Of a stretch of DNA of 39,267 nt, positions 7,196 through 15,300 are shown in pieces; the stretch's first letter is position 1, and each line of letters starts with the position of its first letter. The position numbers and the translations under genes were made by a program. The stretch is from Sulfurisoma sp. (lineage in GTDB: Bacteria > Pseudomonadota > Gammaproteobacteria > Burkholderiales > Rhodocyclaceae): contig JAUYFI010000160.1 in NCBI GenBank assembly GCA_030691075.1, positions 1 to 39,267 of the forward strand, in the 5' to 3' direction. The notes beneath the pieces are model-generated. The model did not search any database. It was not told the origin of the DNA and worked only from the letters and a program-made list of their open reading frames with translations.

Positions 7196-8404
7196 ATGGC
7201 GCCCATCTATCTCGACAACAACGCCACCACCGCCTGCGACCCGGCGGTGGTGGCAGCCATGCTGCCCTTCTTCACCGAACAGTTCGGCAACCCCTCGTCG
7301 ATGCACAGCTTCGGCAACAAGGTCGGCTTCGCCATCAAGGAGGCGCGCGCCAAGGTGCAGGCGCTGCTCGGCGCCGAGCATGATTCGGAAATCATCTTTA
7401 CCTCCTGCGGCACCGAGTCCGATTCCACTGCCATCCTCTCCGCCCTCAAGGCCCAGCCGGAGCGCAACCAGATCATCACCACCGCCGTCGAGCACCCCGC
7501 CGTGCTGACGCTGTGCGACTACCTGGAGAAGGAGGGCTACGTCGTGACCCGCCTCGGCGTGGACAAGCGCGGCCGCCTCGACATGGACGAGTACCGCGCC
7601 GCGCTCGGTCCGCGCACCGCCATCGTCTCCGCGATGTGGGCCAACAACGAAAGCGGCACCATCTTCCCGGTGGAAGCGATGGCGGAAATGGCCCATGCCG
7701 CCGGCGCCCAGTTCCACACCGACGCGGTACAGGCCGTGGGCAAGCTGCCCATCGACCTCAAGAAGACGAAGATCGACCTGCTGTCGCTCTCGGGCCACAA
7801 GCTGCATGCGCCCAAGGGCGTCGGCGTGCTCTACCTGCGGCGCGGCGCGCGCTTTCGGCCGCTGCTGCGCGGCGGCCACCAGGAGCGCGGCCGCCGCGCC
7901 GGCACCGAGAACGCCGCTTCCATCGTCGGCCTCGGCGTCGCCGCCGAACAGGCAATGACGCACATGGCCTTCGAGAACACCGAAGTGAAGCGGCTGCGCG
8001 ACCGGCTCGAGGCCGGCATCCTGGCCCAGGTGCCACGCGCATTCCCCACCGGCGATGTGACAAACCGCCTGCCCAACACCAGCAACATCGCCTTCGAGTT
8101 CGTCGAGGGCGAGGCCATCCTGCTGCTGCTGAACAAGGCCGGCATCGCCGCTTCGTCGGGTTCGGCCTGCACCTCGGGTTCGCTCGAGCCATCTCACGTC
8201 ATGCGCGCGATGGGCATCCCCTACACGGCGGCGCATGGCACGACGCGCTTTTCGCTGTCGCGCTACAACACCGAAGCCGAGATGAATCGCGTCATCGCGG
8301 CGGTCCCGCCCGTCATCGCGCAACTGCGCAAGATATCGCCCTACTGGGGTGATAAAGGGCCGGCTGAAAATCCTGAAGCGGATTTTGCTCCCCAGTACGC
8401 GTAG
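7196..8404 (+). CDS. nifS: NifS cysteine desulfurase
   Basis: 402 residues, usual for class I cysteine desulfurases. The PLP-binding lysine is Lys202 in SLSGHKLHAPKG, the conserved His100 lies in TTAVEHPAV, and the catalytic Cys325 sits in SSGSACTSGSLEP. NifS removes sulfur from L-cysteine as a persulfide and passes it to NifU. It follows nifU after 2 nt in the sigma-54/NifA operon. The C-terminal tail after about residue 385 (YWGDKGPAENPEADFAPQYA) is a little extended. No clear terminator hairpin with a T-run follows the gene. Confidence 0.96.
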   Translation: MAPIYLDNNATTACDPAVVAAMLPFFTEQFGNPSSMHSFGNKVGFAIKEARAKVQALLGAEHDSEIIFTSCGTESDSTAILSALKAQPERNQIITTAVEHPAVLTLCDYLEKEGYVVTRLGVDKRGRLDMDEYRAALGPRTAIVSAMWANNESGTIFPVEAMAEMAHAAGAQFHTDAVQAVGKLPIDLKKTKIDLLSLSGHKLHAPKGVGVLYLRRGARFRPLLRGGHQERGRRAGTENAASIVGLGVAAEQAMTHMAFENTEVKRLRDRLEAGILAQVPRAFPTGDVTNRLPNTSNIAFEFVEGEAILLLLNKAGIAASSGSACTSGSLEPSHVMRAMGIPYTAAHGTTRFSLSRYNTEAEMNRVIAAVPPVIAQLRKISPYWGDKGPAENPEADFAPQYA

Positions 8405-8480
8405 CCGAGTTGAGTGTCTCTATTGCGTGATTTTGCTCTCAGCTTAGCTGGCGGCCGAGATATGGATAGCGAACCAGAAC

Positions 8481-8511
8481 TTGACAAAAACAGTCAGGAA
8501 CTTGCTATACT
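8481..8511 (+). promoter_or_regulatory. Sigma-70-type promoter of rpoH
   Basis: A perfect TTGACA (8481-8486) is followed by TATACT (8506-8511), with TG one base upstream of the -10 box (TGCTATACT, extended -10). The spacer is 19 nt, longer than the optimal 17, which the extended -10 may offset. Transcription would start near 8518, inside the inverted repeat that follows. Confidence 0.7.
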
Positions 8512-8541
8512 TTTGGCACTCTGATGCTCCGAGTGCCAAAA
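8511..8541. promoter_or_regulatory. CIRCE-like inverted repeat (putative HrcA operator) at the rpoH start site
   Basis: TTGGCACTC, nine bases, GAGTGCCAA (8513-8539), flanked by TT and AA that make 11-bp perfect arms. The HrcA operator CIRCE is TTAGCACTC-N9-GAGTGCTAA. Arm length and spacer match exactly, and only the third base of each arm differs, symmetrically. It covers the predicted transcription start, the classic place for repression. HrcA binding is inferred; an unrelated dyad-recognising repressor is possible. Confidence 0.7.
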
Positions 8542-8583
8542 GGCGCTTTGCGGATGCTAAGATTGAATCGAGGAGGACGTGAA

Positions 8584-9471
8584 ATGAGCTTGGCCCTGAC
8601 TGCGAACAACGCTTTCCCTGCCAGTTTCCCTGCGCTGTCGGTCGCCGGCAGCATTGAGGCCTACATTCAGGCCGCCAATCGCATGCCGATGCTGAGCGAA
8701 GCGGAAGAGAGGGATCTGGCGCGCCATTTCCGTGACCGGGATGACCTTGAGGCCGCGCGCAAACTGGTGCTGTCGCACATGCGCTTGGTGATCGCCATTG
8801 CCCGCGGCTATCTCGGTTATGGCCTGCCCCATGCCGACCTGATTCAGGAAGGCAACATCGGTCTGATGAAGGCGGTCAAGCGTTTCGATCCGGATCGCGG
8901 CGTGCGTCTGGTGTCGTTTGCCATGCACTGGATCAAGGCCGAGATCCATGAATATGTCCTCAAGAACTGGCGCCTGGTGAAGATCGCCACGACCAAGGCG
9001 CAACGCAAGCTGTTCTTCAACCTGCGCAGCATGAAGGCCGGCTTCGCCACTCTCGGCCCCGAGCAGGTCAAGGACATCGCCCGCACGCTCGGCGTCAAGC
9101 CCGAGGAAGTGGTCGAGATGGAAACCCGCATGACCGGCGGCGACATCGCACTGGAGCCGACGAGCGACGATGACGAGGAGCGTTACGCCCCCATCGCCTA
9201 TCTCGCCGCCGCCAACAGCATCGAACCCTCGATGCAGCTCGAGCGCAAGCAATACGACCGCCTGCAGGACGAAGGCATCAAGGGCGCGCTCGCCGCGCTC
9301 GACGACCGTAGCCGCACCATCATCCAGCGCCGCTGGCTGGTCGAGGATGGCGAGGAGACCGCGACCCTGCACGAACTCGCCGCCGAATACGGCGTGTCGG
9401 CCGAGCGCATTCGCCAGATCGAAGCCAAGGCCATGCAGAAGATGAAGGGCGCGCTTTCCGCTTCCAGGTAA
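8584..9471 (+). CDS. rpoH: RNA polymerase heat-shock sigma factor RpoH (sigma-32)
   Basis: 295 residues from the ATG at 8584, which has GAGGAGG upstream; the open frame back to 8524 would start inside the operator and is rejected. Region 2 reads LIQEGNIGLMKAVKRFDPDRGVRLVSFAMHWIKAEI. The RpoH box QRKLFFNLR (residues 140-148), found only in sigma-32 proteins, is intact. Region 4.2 ends YGVSAERIRQIEAKAMQKMK. It directs transcription of chaperone and protease genes on heat or folding stress. The promoter and CIRCE-like dyad upstream suggest added control by HrcA. No functional link to the nif genes is implied. Confidence 0.95.
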   Translation: MSLALTANNAFPASFPALSVAGSIEAYIQAANRMPMLSEAEERDLARHFRDRDDLEAARKLVLSHMRLVIAIARGYLGYGLPHADLIQEGNIGLMKAVKRFDPDRGVRLVSFAMHWIKAEIHEYVLKNWRLVKIATTKAQRKLFFNLRSMKAGFATLGPEQVKDIARTLGVKPEEVVEMETRMTGGDIALEPTSDDDEERYAPIAYLAAANSIEPSMQLERKQYDRLQDEGIKGALAALDDRSRTIIQRRWLVEDGEETATLHELAAEYGVSAERIRQIEAKAMQKMKGALSASR

Positions 9472-9522
9472 GCGCCCGCTTCGCCATCGAACAAGGTGCT
9501 GCCGCGCGATTCAGTCGGGCGC

Positions 9523-9804
9523 TCAACGCTTCTTGAGAGTGAATGCCACTTCTAGCCCGAAGATCTCGCCGATCTTATTGAGCGTCTCGACTTTCGGTTG
9601 GGCTTTCCCGGATTCGATCTGTTTCAGGGTGATGATGCTGATGCCGCGATGTTTGGCGAATTCGGCTTGAGTCAGGTGGCTGAGGCGACGCATCATCTTC
9701 ACGGCGGCGGGAATGGACAAGCGGTGATTGACGATGTCTTCGTCGAAGGCATCTCTGAGCGCACGCTCACGTTCCGGGTCAAAATGCTTTCGGCGTCGAT
9801 CCAT
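9523..9804 (-). CDS. hipB: HipB-like XRE-family antitoxin/regulator
   Basis: 93 residues. A lysine/arginine-rich N-terminal helix precedes an XRE/Cro helix-turn-helix near 42-80 (LTQAEFAKHRGISIITLKQIESGKAQPKVETLNKIGEIFGLEV). This is the HipB-type DNA-binding antitoxin that neutralises and co-represses with HipA. Its start overlaps the end of hipA by 26 nt, so the antitoxin is translated after the toxin, the reverse of the E. coli hipBA order. The long N-terminal arm is not part of a minimal HipB. Confidence 0.8.
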   Translation of the reverse strand: MDRRRKHFDPERERALRDAFDEDIVNHRLSIPAAVKMMRRLSHLTQAEFAKHRGISIITLKQIESGKAQPKVETLNKIGEIFGLEVAFTLKKR

Positions 9805-11104
9805 GGCGCGTGCCCTTTAGTTTTTCAAGTCGCGTAACCTCGTTATCGATATTGCGCTTGCATTCCTCGGTGATCTCGTTATCAACACCGCAGGTCTTCA
9901 TGATCTCAAGCAGGCTTTCGACGACAGGCTGAAACTTCTTGACCGCATTGGCGATCAATTGCCTCTCCTGGTCTTCAAACCCGAGGGTCGCGATAATCTC
10001 GTTCCAGTCGGCGATCTCCCGTCCTTCGTTGTTTTTCCATTTACATCCCCGCACGATGAATTCGCGGTCGAGGTACATGGGTGCGAAGTCGAACACGGGT
10101 GTCAGTTGAACGGTACCATCGGGCAGGCGTTGGATCGCGGTGTTGCGAGCATGGTTGTCCGTGTTTCGCATGGCCAGGTTGAGAATGTCACGCTTGATGA
10201 ACTCGATCGCCTCGGCGACGGGATGAGTCACGTGTCGTCGGATGGCCTCGGTCAGGTCGAACAACGACGCTGGTAATCCGAATCCGCGAAGGCCGGCGAC
10301 TGAAGCCAAGCTCTCCTGGTGCAACCGTTGCAATCCGGTTGGCTGAACGATGCGATCGAAGCGGGGCAGGAACAACATGTTCTGGTGAAACTCTGGCTCT
10401 CGCCACGTCTGAAAGCCGCGAAGGCCGCATTGCTCCGCTACCCTGAGGTAAGCGGCCTCGTTGCGGAGCACGGCATAGTCGGTATTGTCGGAGCCGCGCG
10501 GCAGCTTCACCAGCCAATGCTTGGCGGCCAGCTCGTCGCGCAGGGCGGTATCGGCGTACCAAAGATCGTCTGCATCCTGCGCAAGCAGGAATTTGGGTGC
10601 CGCTCCCTGGACACCTGTGGTGCCTGCCGTCAGCATGGAGTGAATCCAGATGTGATCGAGGAATTCATCCTGCTTGCTCAGGATGTCTTTCAATGTGAAT
10701 CCGGGAACCTCGCGATCGGCTTTTGCGACGTGTTGGCGGTAGTAGTTGAAAGCCGTATCGAGGCGCAGGTTTCCGATTGGATTGAAGGCCCCATGTTGCG
10801 CAAGGAAGAGGTCGTTGCTGTCGTTGTCGGCAACGTTGAGTTCCCGCGCCAGGTATTTCCGGCCGCGCCCCTGAGGGACGAGGTCAAGGAGGAAGGCCGG
10901 GCAGGGAGGAGGCACGCCATCACCATCGACACCCAAGCGATCGGCCATGACGGGGTATGCAAGTGATACAGGAACCGGATTCGGACCGAAGACGTAATCG
11001 ATCCGGTATTCGAAGGTCGCCCCACAGGGGGCCTTCCCCATTGGGCTGAATTCAGCCGCCGGGACCCACTGTCCATCCAGGAAGATCTCAATCGTGCTGC
11101 GCAT
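9779..11104 (-). CDS. hipA: HipA-family serine/threonine kinase toxin
   Basis: 441 residues, normal for HipA. Seen: an N-terminal HipA subdomain 1, GTTGVQGAAPKF (residues 161-172) in the ATP-binding region, the catalytic motif MRNTDNHARNTA with Asp316 (residues 312-323), and the metal-binding DFAPM (339-343). HipA kinases phosphorylate a translation factor (glutamyl-tRNA synthetase in E. coli) and induce dormancy; the target here is unknown. First gene of a two-gene operon with hipB. The region upstream (11105-11190) is markedly AT-rich compared with its surroundings. Catalytic residues look intact, so it should be active. Confidence 0.88.
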   Translation of the reverse strand: MRSTIEIFLDGQWVPAAEFSPMGKAPCGATFEYRIDYVFGPNPVPVSLAYPVMADRLGVDGDGVPPPCPAFLLDLVPQGRGRKYLARELNVADNDSNDLFLAQHGAFNPIGNLRLDTAFNYYRQHVAKADREVPGFTLKDILSKQDEFLDHIWIHSMLTAGTTGVQGAAPKFLLAQDADDLWYADTALRDELAAKHWLVKLPRGSDNTDYAVLRNEAAYLRVAEQCGLRGFQTWREPEFHQNMLFLPRFDRIVQPTGLQRLHQESLASVAGLRGFGLPASLFDLTEAIRRHVTHPVAEAIEFIKRDILNLAMRNTDNHARNTAIQRLPDGTVQLTPVFDFAPMYLDREFIVRGCKWKNNEGREIADWNEIIATLGFEDQERQLIANAVKKFQPVVESLLEIMKTCGVDNEITEECKRNIDNEVTRLEKLKGTRHGSTPKAF

Positions 11105-11139
11105 GGCGATTTATGGATTACTTAGATAATAATAATATA

Positions 11140-11169
11140 CCAACTAATGACGCCGAATGCACTAGTTGG
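11140..11169. promoter_or_regulatory. Inverted repeat in the AT-rich hipA upstream region
   Basis: CCAACTA (11140-11146) and TAGTTGG (11163-11169) are perfect 7-bp arms with a 16-nt gap. The dyad lies 36-65 bp upstream of the hipA start within an AT-rich stretch that probably carries the promoter; a GGATA, half of the E. coli HipB site TATCC-N8-GGATA, overlaps the right arm. Use as a HipB operator is a guess from position. The remaining bases to 11308 hold nothing I can name. Confidence 0.35.
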
Positions 11170-11308
11170 ATAGTTACAACATACTATATTGATCGAGGAG
11201 ACGGCAGGCGTTCGAGTCGCTGGCACAACGTCGAAAGACAGCGCGGTATGAATGGGGTGTCAGAGGCGGAGGGAGCGGGATTTCAACACTGGATTCCGGA
11301 TATCCTTT

Positions 11309-11878
11309 TTATTGGCCTTCCAATAGCAGTTTGAGATCGGCGGCGATGTCCGCCGCCGGCGCGCCGTGGCGCACATACAGCCGCAGCCGGCCCTGCGGAT
11401 CGAAGACGTAGCTGCCGGCGGTATGGTCGAGCGTATAGCCGCCCCCTGCGCCGGCCGCCTGCTTCGTGTAGAACACCTTGAACTCCTTTGCCGCGGCCTC
11501 GGTCGCGGCCTTGTCGCCGCGCAGGCCGAGAAAACCCGGGTGGAACCGCGGCATGTACTCGGCGATCAGCGGCGGCGTATCGCGCTCGGGATCGAGGGTG
11601 ACGAACACCACCTGCAGCCGCGCGGCATCGCTGTCCAGCTGCTTCATCACCGCAGCCATGGCCGCGAGCGTGGTCGGGCACACGTCCGGACATTGCGTAT
11701 AGCCGAAGAACAGCACCACGGCCTTGCCGCGAAACTCCGCCAGCGTCCGCACTTGGCCCTTGGCGTCAGGCAGGGCGAAATCGCGACCCCATTCCGTGGT
11801 GCCGCTGATATCCGTGGCGTGAAATGCCGGCGCCCCGTCGCCACAGGCCGTGACCGCCAGGGCCGCCATAACGCACAA
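11309..11878 (-). CDS. SCO1/SenC copper chaperone for cytochrome oxidase (5' end lost or altered)
   Basis: 189 residues if the TTG at 11878 is used. The thioredoxin-like Sco core is intact: the copper-binding CPDVCP near 62-67, the partner histidine in YTLDHTAG, and a TLDPERDTP segment. Sco proteins insert copper into the CuA site of subunit II. The start is a problem. The frame contains RRLLCVMAALAVTACGDG, an evident lipoprotein-type signal, but where an initial ATG before RR is expected (11888-11890) the codon is TGT. The only starts are TTG 11878 and ATG 11869, both inside the signal. The frame upstream is open but resembles no signal. See the coxB entry: both genes appear cut at one junction. 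Confidence 0.8.
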   Translation of the reverse strand: MCVMAALAVTACGDGAPAFHATDISGTTEWGRDFALPDAKGQVRTLAEFRGKAVVLFFGYTQCPDVCPTTLAAMAAVMKQLDSDAARLQVVFVTLDPERDTPPLIAEYMPRFHPGFLGLRGDKAATEAAAKEFKVFYTKQAAGAGGGYTLDHTAGSYVFDPQGRLRLYVRHGAPAADIAADLKLLLEGQ

Positions 11879-11913
11879 CAGCCTGCGACACGCTGAACAT
11901 CCACAACGAGTTC

Positions 11914-12948
11914 ATGCTGATCATCACCGCGCTCTTCGTGGTGGTGTTCGCGATCATGATCTATTCCATGGCCAAACACCGCAAGAGCCTCGGCCACCCG
12001 CCCGCCAAGTTCACCGGCCCGACCGGCAGGATCCAGTGGTTCTGGGCGTTCGTGCCCTTCGCCATCCTGCTGTTCATCGACTTCGTGCTGATGGGCATCC
12101 CGGCGGTGCATGCCATCATCGACATGGAAGACACCAAGACCAAGGCCGACATGGTGCTCAAGGTCACGGGCATGCAGTGGAAGTGGCAGTACGAATACCC
12201 CGAAGCCGGCGTCAAGTTCATCTCCAACCTGTCCACGCCGCGCGAGCAGATCGAGAACAAGGCCGTCAAGGGCGAGCACTATCTGCTCGAAGTCGACAAC
12301 CCCGTGGTGCTGCCGGTCGGCAAGAAGGTGCGCGTGCTGCTGACCTCGACCGACGTCATCCACACCTGGTGGGTGCCGCAGTTCGGCGTCAAGCGCGACG
12401 CCATCCCCGGCTTCCTGCGCGAGACCTGGGTCAGGATCGAGAAGCCCGGCATCTACCGCGGCCAGTGCGCCGAACTCTGCGGCAAGGACCATGGCTACAT
12501 GCCGGTGGTGGTGCATGCCGTGCCCGAACCCGAATACCTCGCCTGGCTCGACAAGAAAAAGGCCGAGCAGGCCGCCGGCGCCGCCGGTGCCGACCGCGCC
12601 TGGAGCAAGGACGAGTTGCTGGCCAAGGGCAAGGATGTCTACGAGAAGCAGTGCTCGGTCTGCCACCAGCCCGCTGGCCAGGGCATGCCGCCCGCCTTCC
12701 CGGCGCTCACCGGCAGCAAGATCGTCAATGGCCCGCTGCTCTCGCCCGCGGGCAAGATTATCGCCGACAGCCATGTCGACCGCGTGCTCAACGGCAAGGC
12801 CAATACCGCGATGCAAGTCTTCAAGGGCACGCTCAACGACGTCGAGCTCGCCGCAGTCATCACCTACGAGCGCAACGCGCTCGGCAACAGCAAGGGCGAC
12901 ATGATCCAGCCCGCCCAGATCAAGTCCCTGCGCCAGGAGAACTCATGA
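11914..12948 (+). CDS. coxB: Cytochrome c oxidase subunit II with fused cytochrome c domain (N-terminally shortened)
   Basis: 344 residues from the ATG at 11914. Two membrane helices (MLIITALFVVVFAIMIYS and WAFVPFAILLFIDFVLMG) are followed by the CuA domain with His150, Cys185, Glu187, Cys189, His193 and Met196. A C-terminal heme c domain has CSVCH (Cys247, Cys250, His251). Homologues carry a signal peptide and about 40 more residues before the first helix. Here the homologous reading DTLNIHNEF continues upstream of the ATG but meets a stop at 11869-11871, with no signal sequence and no ATG or GTG. The open frame therefore overlaps the 5' part of sco. Overlaps coxA by 4 nt. Confidence 0.9.
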   Translation: MLIITALFVVVFAIMIYSMAKHRKSLGHPPAKFTGPTGRIQWFWAFVPFAILLFIDFVLMGIPAVHAIIDMEDTKTKADMVLKVTGMQWKWQYEYPEAGVKFISNLSTPREQIENKAVKGEHYLLEVDNPVVLPVGKKVRVLLTSTDVIHTWWVPQFGVKRDAIPGFLRETWVRIEKPGIYRGQCAELCGKDHGYMPVVVHAVPEPEYLAWLDKKKAEQAAGAAGADRAWSKDELLAKGKDVYEKQCSVCHQPAGQGMPPAFPALTGSKIVNGPLLSPAGKIIADSHVDRVLNGKANTAMQVFKGTLNDVELAAVITYERNALGNSKGDMIQPAQIKSLRQENS

Positions 12949-14552
12949 ATACCGCGACCACCACCGTTCCCGGACACGCCGACGACCATCATGGCGAGTA
13001 CCACCCGTCCGGCATCCTGCGCTGGCTGACGACGACGAACCACAAGGACATCGGCACGATGTACCTGACGTTCGCGCTGATCATGTTCTTCGTCGGCGGC
13101 GGCATGATCCTCGCCGTGCGCGCCGAGCTGTGGCAGCCCGGCCTGCAGTTGATGCAGCCGGAATTCTTCAACCAGCTGATCGGCGTCCACGCACTGGTGA
13201 TGATCTTCGCCGCGCTGATGCCGGCGGCCACCGGCTTCGCCAACTGGCAGATCCCGCTGATGATCGGCGCCCCCGACATGGCGCTGCCGCGCGTCAACAA
13301 CTGGGGCTTCTGGCTGCTGCCGCCGGCGGCGATCCTGCTGACCCTGCCCTTCGCCCTGGCGCTGTTCGGCATCGGTGAAGGCGCGCTGGCCACGGGCTGG
13401 ACCTTCTACGCGCCGCTGTCGGTGCAGGGCGGCCTCGGCGTCGATTTCGCCATATTTGCCGTGCATATTCTCGGCGTCTCGTCCATCCTCGGCTCGATCA
13501 ACATCATCGTCACCATTTTCAACATGCGCGCGCCCGGCATGACGATGATGAAGCTGCCGCTGTTCGCCTGGGGCTGGCTGATCACGGCCTTCATGCTGAT
13601 CGCCACCATCCCGGTGCTGGCCGGCGCGGTCACCATGCTGCTGACCGACCGCCATTTCGGCACCCAGTTCTTCGACGCGGCCGGCGGCGGCGATCCGATC
13701 CTGTTCCAGCATCTGTTCTGGTTCTTCGGCCACCCCGAGGTCTACATCCTGATGCTGCCGATCTGGGGGTTGGTGCCACACGTGCTGGCCACCTTCTCGC
13801 GCAAGCCGATCTACGGCTACAAGGCGCAGGTCTGGGGCTTCATCGGCATTGGCGTGCTCTCGGTCATCGTCTGGGCCCACCATTTCTTCACCGTGGGCAT
13901 GCCGGTGCCGGCGCTGATCTACTTCATGTTCAGCACCATGCTGATCTCGCTGCCGCTGGCGGTGCTGTTCTTCTGCTGGATCGCCACCATGTGGAAGGGC
14001 GCCATGAGCTTCGAGACGCCGATGCTGTTCGCCACCGGCTTCATCGTGCTGTTCGGCATCGCCGGCCTCACCGGCCTGGTGCTGGCGGATGTGGCCGCCG
14101 ACGCCCAGTACCACCACAGCTACTTCGTCGTCGCCCACTTCCATTACGCGCTGTTCGCCGGCGGCATCATGAGCGTGATGACCGGCGTCTATTACTGGCT
14201 GCCGAAATGGACCGGCCACATGTATGACGAGACGCTGGGCAAGTGGCATTTCTGGCTCACGGTCGTTTCCTTCAATCTGACCTTCTTGCCCCAGTTCTTC
14301 CTCGGACTGGCCGGTATGCCGCGCCGCATCCCCGACTACGCGCTGCAATTCACCGAGTTCAACATGATCTCGACGGTGGCCTCCTTCATCCTCGGCCTGT
14401 CGCAGCTGCTGTTCGCCTACAACATCTGGAAGTGCGTGAAAGGCGGCGAGAAAGCCACCGACAAGGCCTGGGAGGGCGCCGAAGGCCTCGAGTGGGAACT
14501 GTCCTCGCCGCCGCCCTATCACTCGTGGGAAACCCAGCCGGTGGTGAAATGA
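12945..14552 (+). CDS. coxA: Cytochrome c oxidase subunit I
   Basis: 535 residues, about twelve membrane helices. Heme a and heme a3/CuB ligands are present: His82 (GVHALVM), His263 with cross-linking Tyr267 in GHPEVY, His312-His313 (WAHH), and His398 and His400 (VVAHFHY). D-pathway Asp111 and Glu265 are intact. Aligned by eye, the K-pathway lysine of the family motif PTGxKxFxW is replaced (PLAVLFFCW, Leu341), and the usual HD before the heme-a3 helix is HH (His391). These differ from ordinary A-type oxidases. It forms the membrane catalytic core with CoxB and CoxC. ATG overlaps the coxB stop. Confidence 0.95.
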   Translation: MNTATTTVPGHADDHHGEYHPSGILRWLTTTNHKDIGTMYLTFALIMFFVGGGMILAVRAELWQPGLQLMQPEFFNQLIGVHALVMIFAALMPAATGFANWQIPLMIGAPDMALPRVNNWGFWLLPPAAILLTLPFALALFGIGEGALATGWTFYAPLSVQGGLGVDFAIFAVHILGVSSILGSINIIVTIFNMRAPGMTMMKLPLFAWGWLITAFMLIATIPVLAGAVTMLLTDRHFGTQFFDAAGGGDPILFQHLFWFFGHPEVYILMLPIWGLVPHVLATFSRKPIYGYKAQVWGFIGIGVLSVIVWAHHFFTVGMPVPALIYFMFSTMLISLPLAVLFFCWIATMWKGAMSFETPMLFATGFIVLFGIAGLTGLVLADVAADAQYHHSYFVVAHFHYALFAGGIMSVMTGVYYWLPKWTGHMYDETLGKWHFWLTVVSFNLTFLPQFFLGLAGMPRRIPDYALQFTEFNMISTVASFILGLSQLLFAYNIWKCVKGGEKATDKAWEGAEGLEWELSSPPPYHSWETQPVVK

Positions 14553-14680
14553 GCGTGAGCGTACCCTTCTCCGACGAAGACTTGGCGCGTCGCCGTGCCA
14601 GTTCGCGGAGACTCGCCTGGCTGATCGGCGCGGCGGTGCTCGCGCTCTACGTGATCGGCTTCTTCTTCAAGCGCGGATGA
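14549..14680 (+). CDS. Small single-span cytochrome oxidase assembly/accessory protein
   Basis: 43 residues, too short for most gene finders. It has a charged N-terminus (SDEDLARRRASSRRL) and one membrane helix, AWLIGAAVLALYVIGFFF, ending KRG. Similar tiny membrane proteins sit between coxA and ctaG in many betaproteobacteria. The ATG overlaps the coxA stop and the stop overlaps the ctaG start, so it is translationally coupled on both sides, strong support that it is real. Function is unknown beyond this context. Confidence 0.75.
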   Translation: MSVSVPFSDEDLARRRASSRRLAWLIGAAVLALYVIGFFFKRG

Positions 14681-15300
14681 CCTCGATTCACGCCCCGCTG
14701 GTGAAGCGCCTGCTGCTGCTCGTGGCCGGCGCCTTCGCCTTCGCCTTCGCGCTGGTGCCGCTCTACAACGTGCTGTGCGAGGCGACCGGATTCAACGGCA
14801 AGACCGCCGGCCCGGCTACGGCGAAGTCCGCCACCATCCGCGACGGCTTCGGCGTCGGCGGCCTCGCCGCCGGCACGGCCACAGCCGCGCCAGTACCATC
14901 GCAAATCGATCGCAGCCGCACGGTGGCGGTCGAGTTCACCGGCACCGTCATGCCTGGCCTGCCCTGGGAAATGCGCCCGCTCACTGTCAGCCTCGACACC
15001 CACCCGGGCGATATGCAGATGGTGCGCTATCTCGTGCGCAATACCTCGAATCGGACCATCATCGGCCAGGCCGTGCCCAACGTGACGCCGGGCCAGGCCG
15101 CGCAGCACTTCGACAAGATCGAATGCTTCTGTTTCAGCCAGCAGTCGCTGGCGCCCGGCGAGTCCAGGGAAATGCCGCTGACCTTCATCGTCAAGCCGGG
15201 CATCGACAAGGACATCCGCCACATCACCCTTTCCTACGCATTCTTCAGCATCGACGGCCAGCGCGAGACGCTGACCGCCAAACCGGAGGCCAAGCAATGA
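14677..15300 (+). CDS. ctaG: Cox11/CtaG copper chaperone for CuB
   Basis: 207 residues. One N-terminal membrane helix (LLLLVAGAFAFAFALVPLY), then LCEATGFNGKTAG, then the immunoglobulin-like copper-binding domain with CFCF (Cys150, Cys152). It delivers copper to CuB of subunit I. Between NGKTAG and SRTVAVEFTG there is an extra Ala/Gly/Thr-rich stretch of about 30 residues (46-78), where family members usually have a short linker of about ten. Its start overlaps the small protein's stop and its stop overlaps the coxC start. Confidence 0.93.
   Translation: MTSIHAPLVKRLLLLVAGAFAFAFALVPLYNVLCEATGFNGKTAGPATAKSATIRDGFGVGGLAAGTATAAPVPSQIDRSRTVAVEFTGTVMPGLPWEMRPLTVSLDTHPGDMQMVRYLVRNTSNRTIIGQAVPNVTPGQAAQHFDKIECFCFSQQSLAPGESREMPLTFIVKPGIDKDIRHITLSYAFFSIDGQRETLTAKPEAKQ

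Noticed and set aside
11302-11322. Hairpin TATTGG-AAGG-CCAATA at the sco stop as a terminator
   Set aside because: Stem of only 6 bp, and in the direction of sco transcription it is followed by A residues, not a T-run.
12864-14522. Minus-strand open frame of 552 codons opposite coxA
   Set aside because: Glu/Gln/His-rich shadow of coxA codon usage, no family resemblance.
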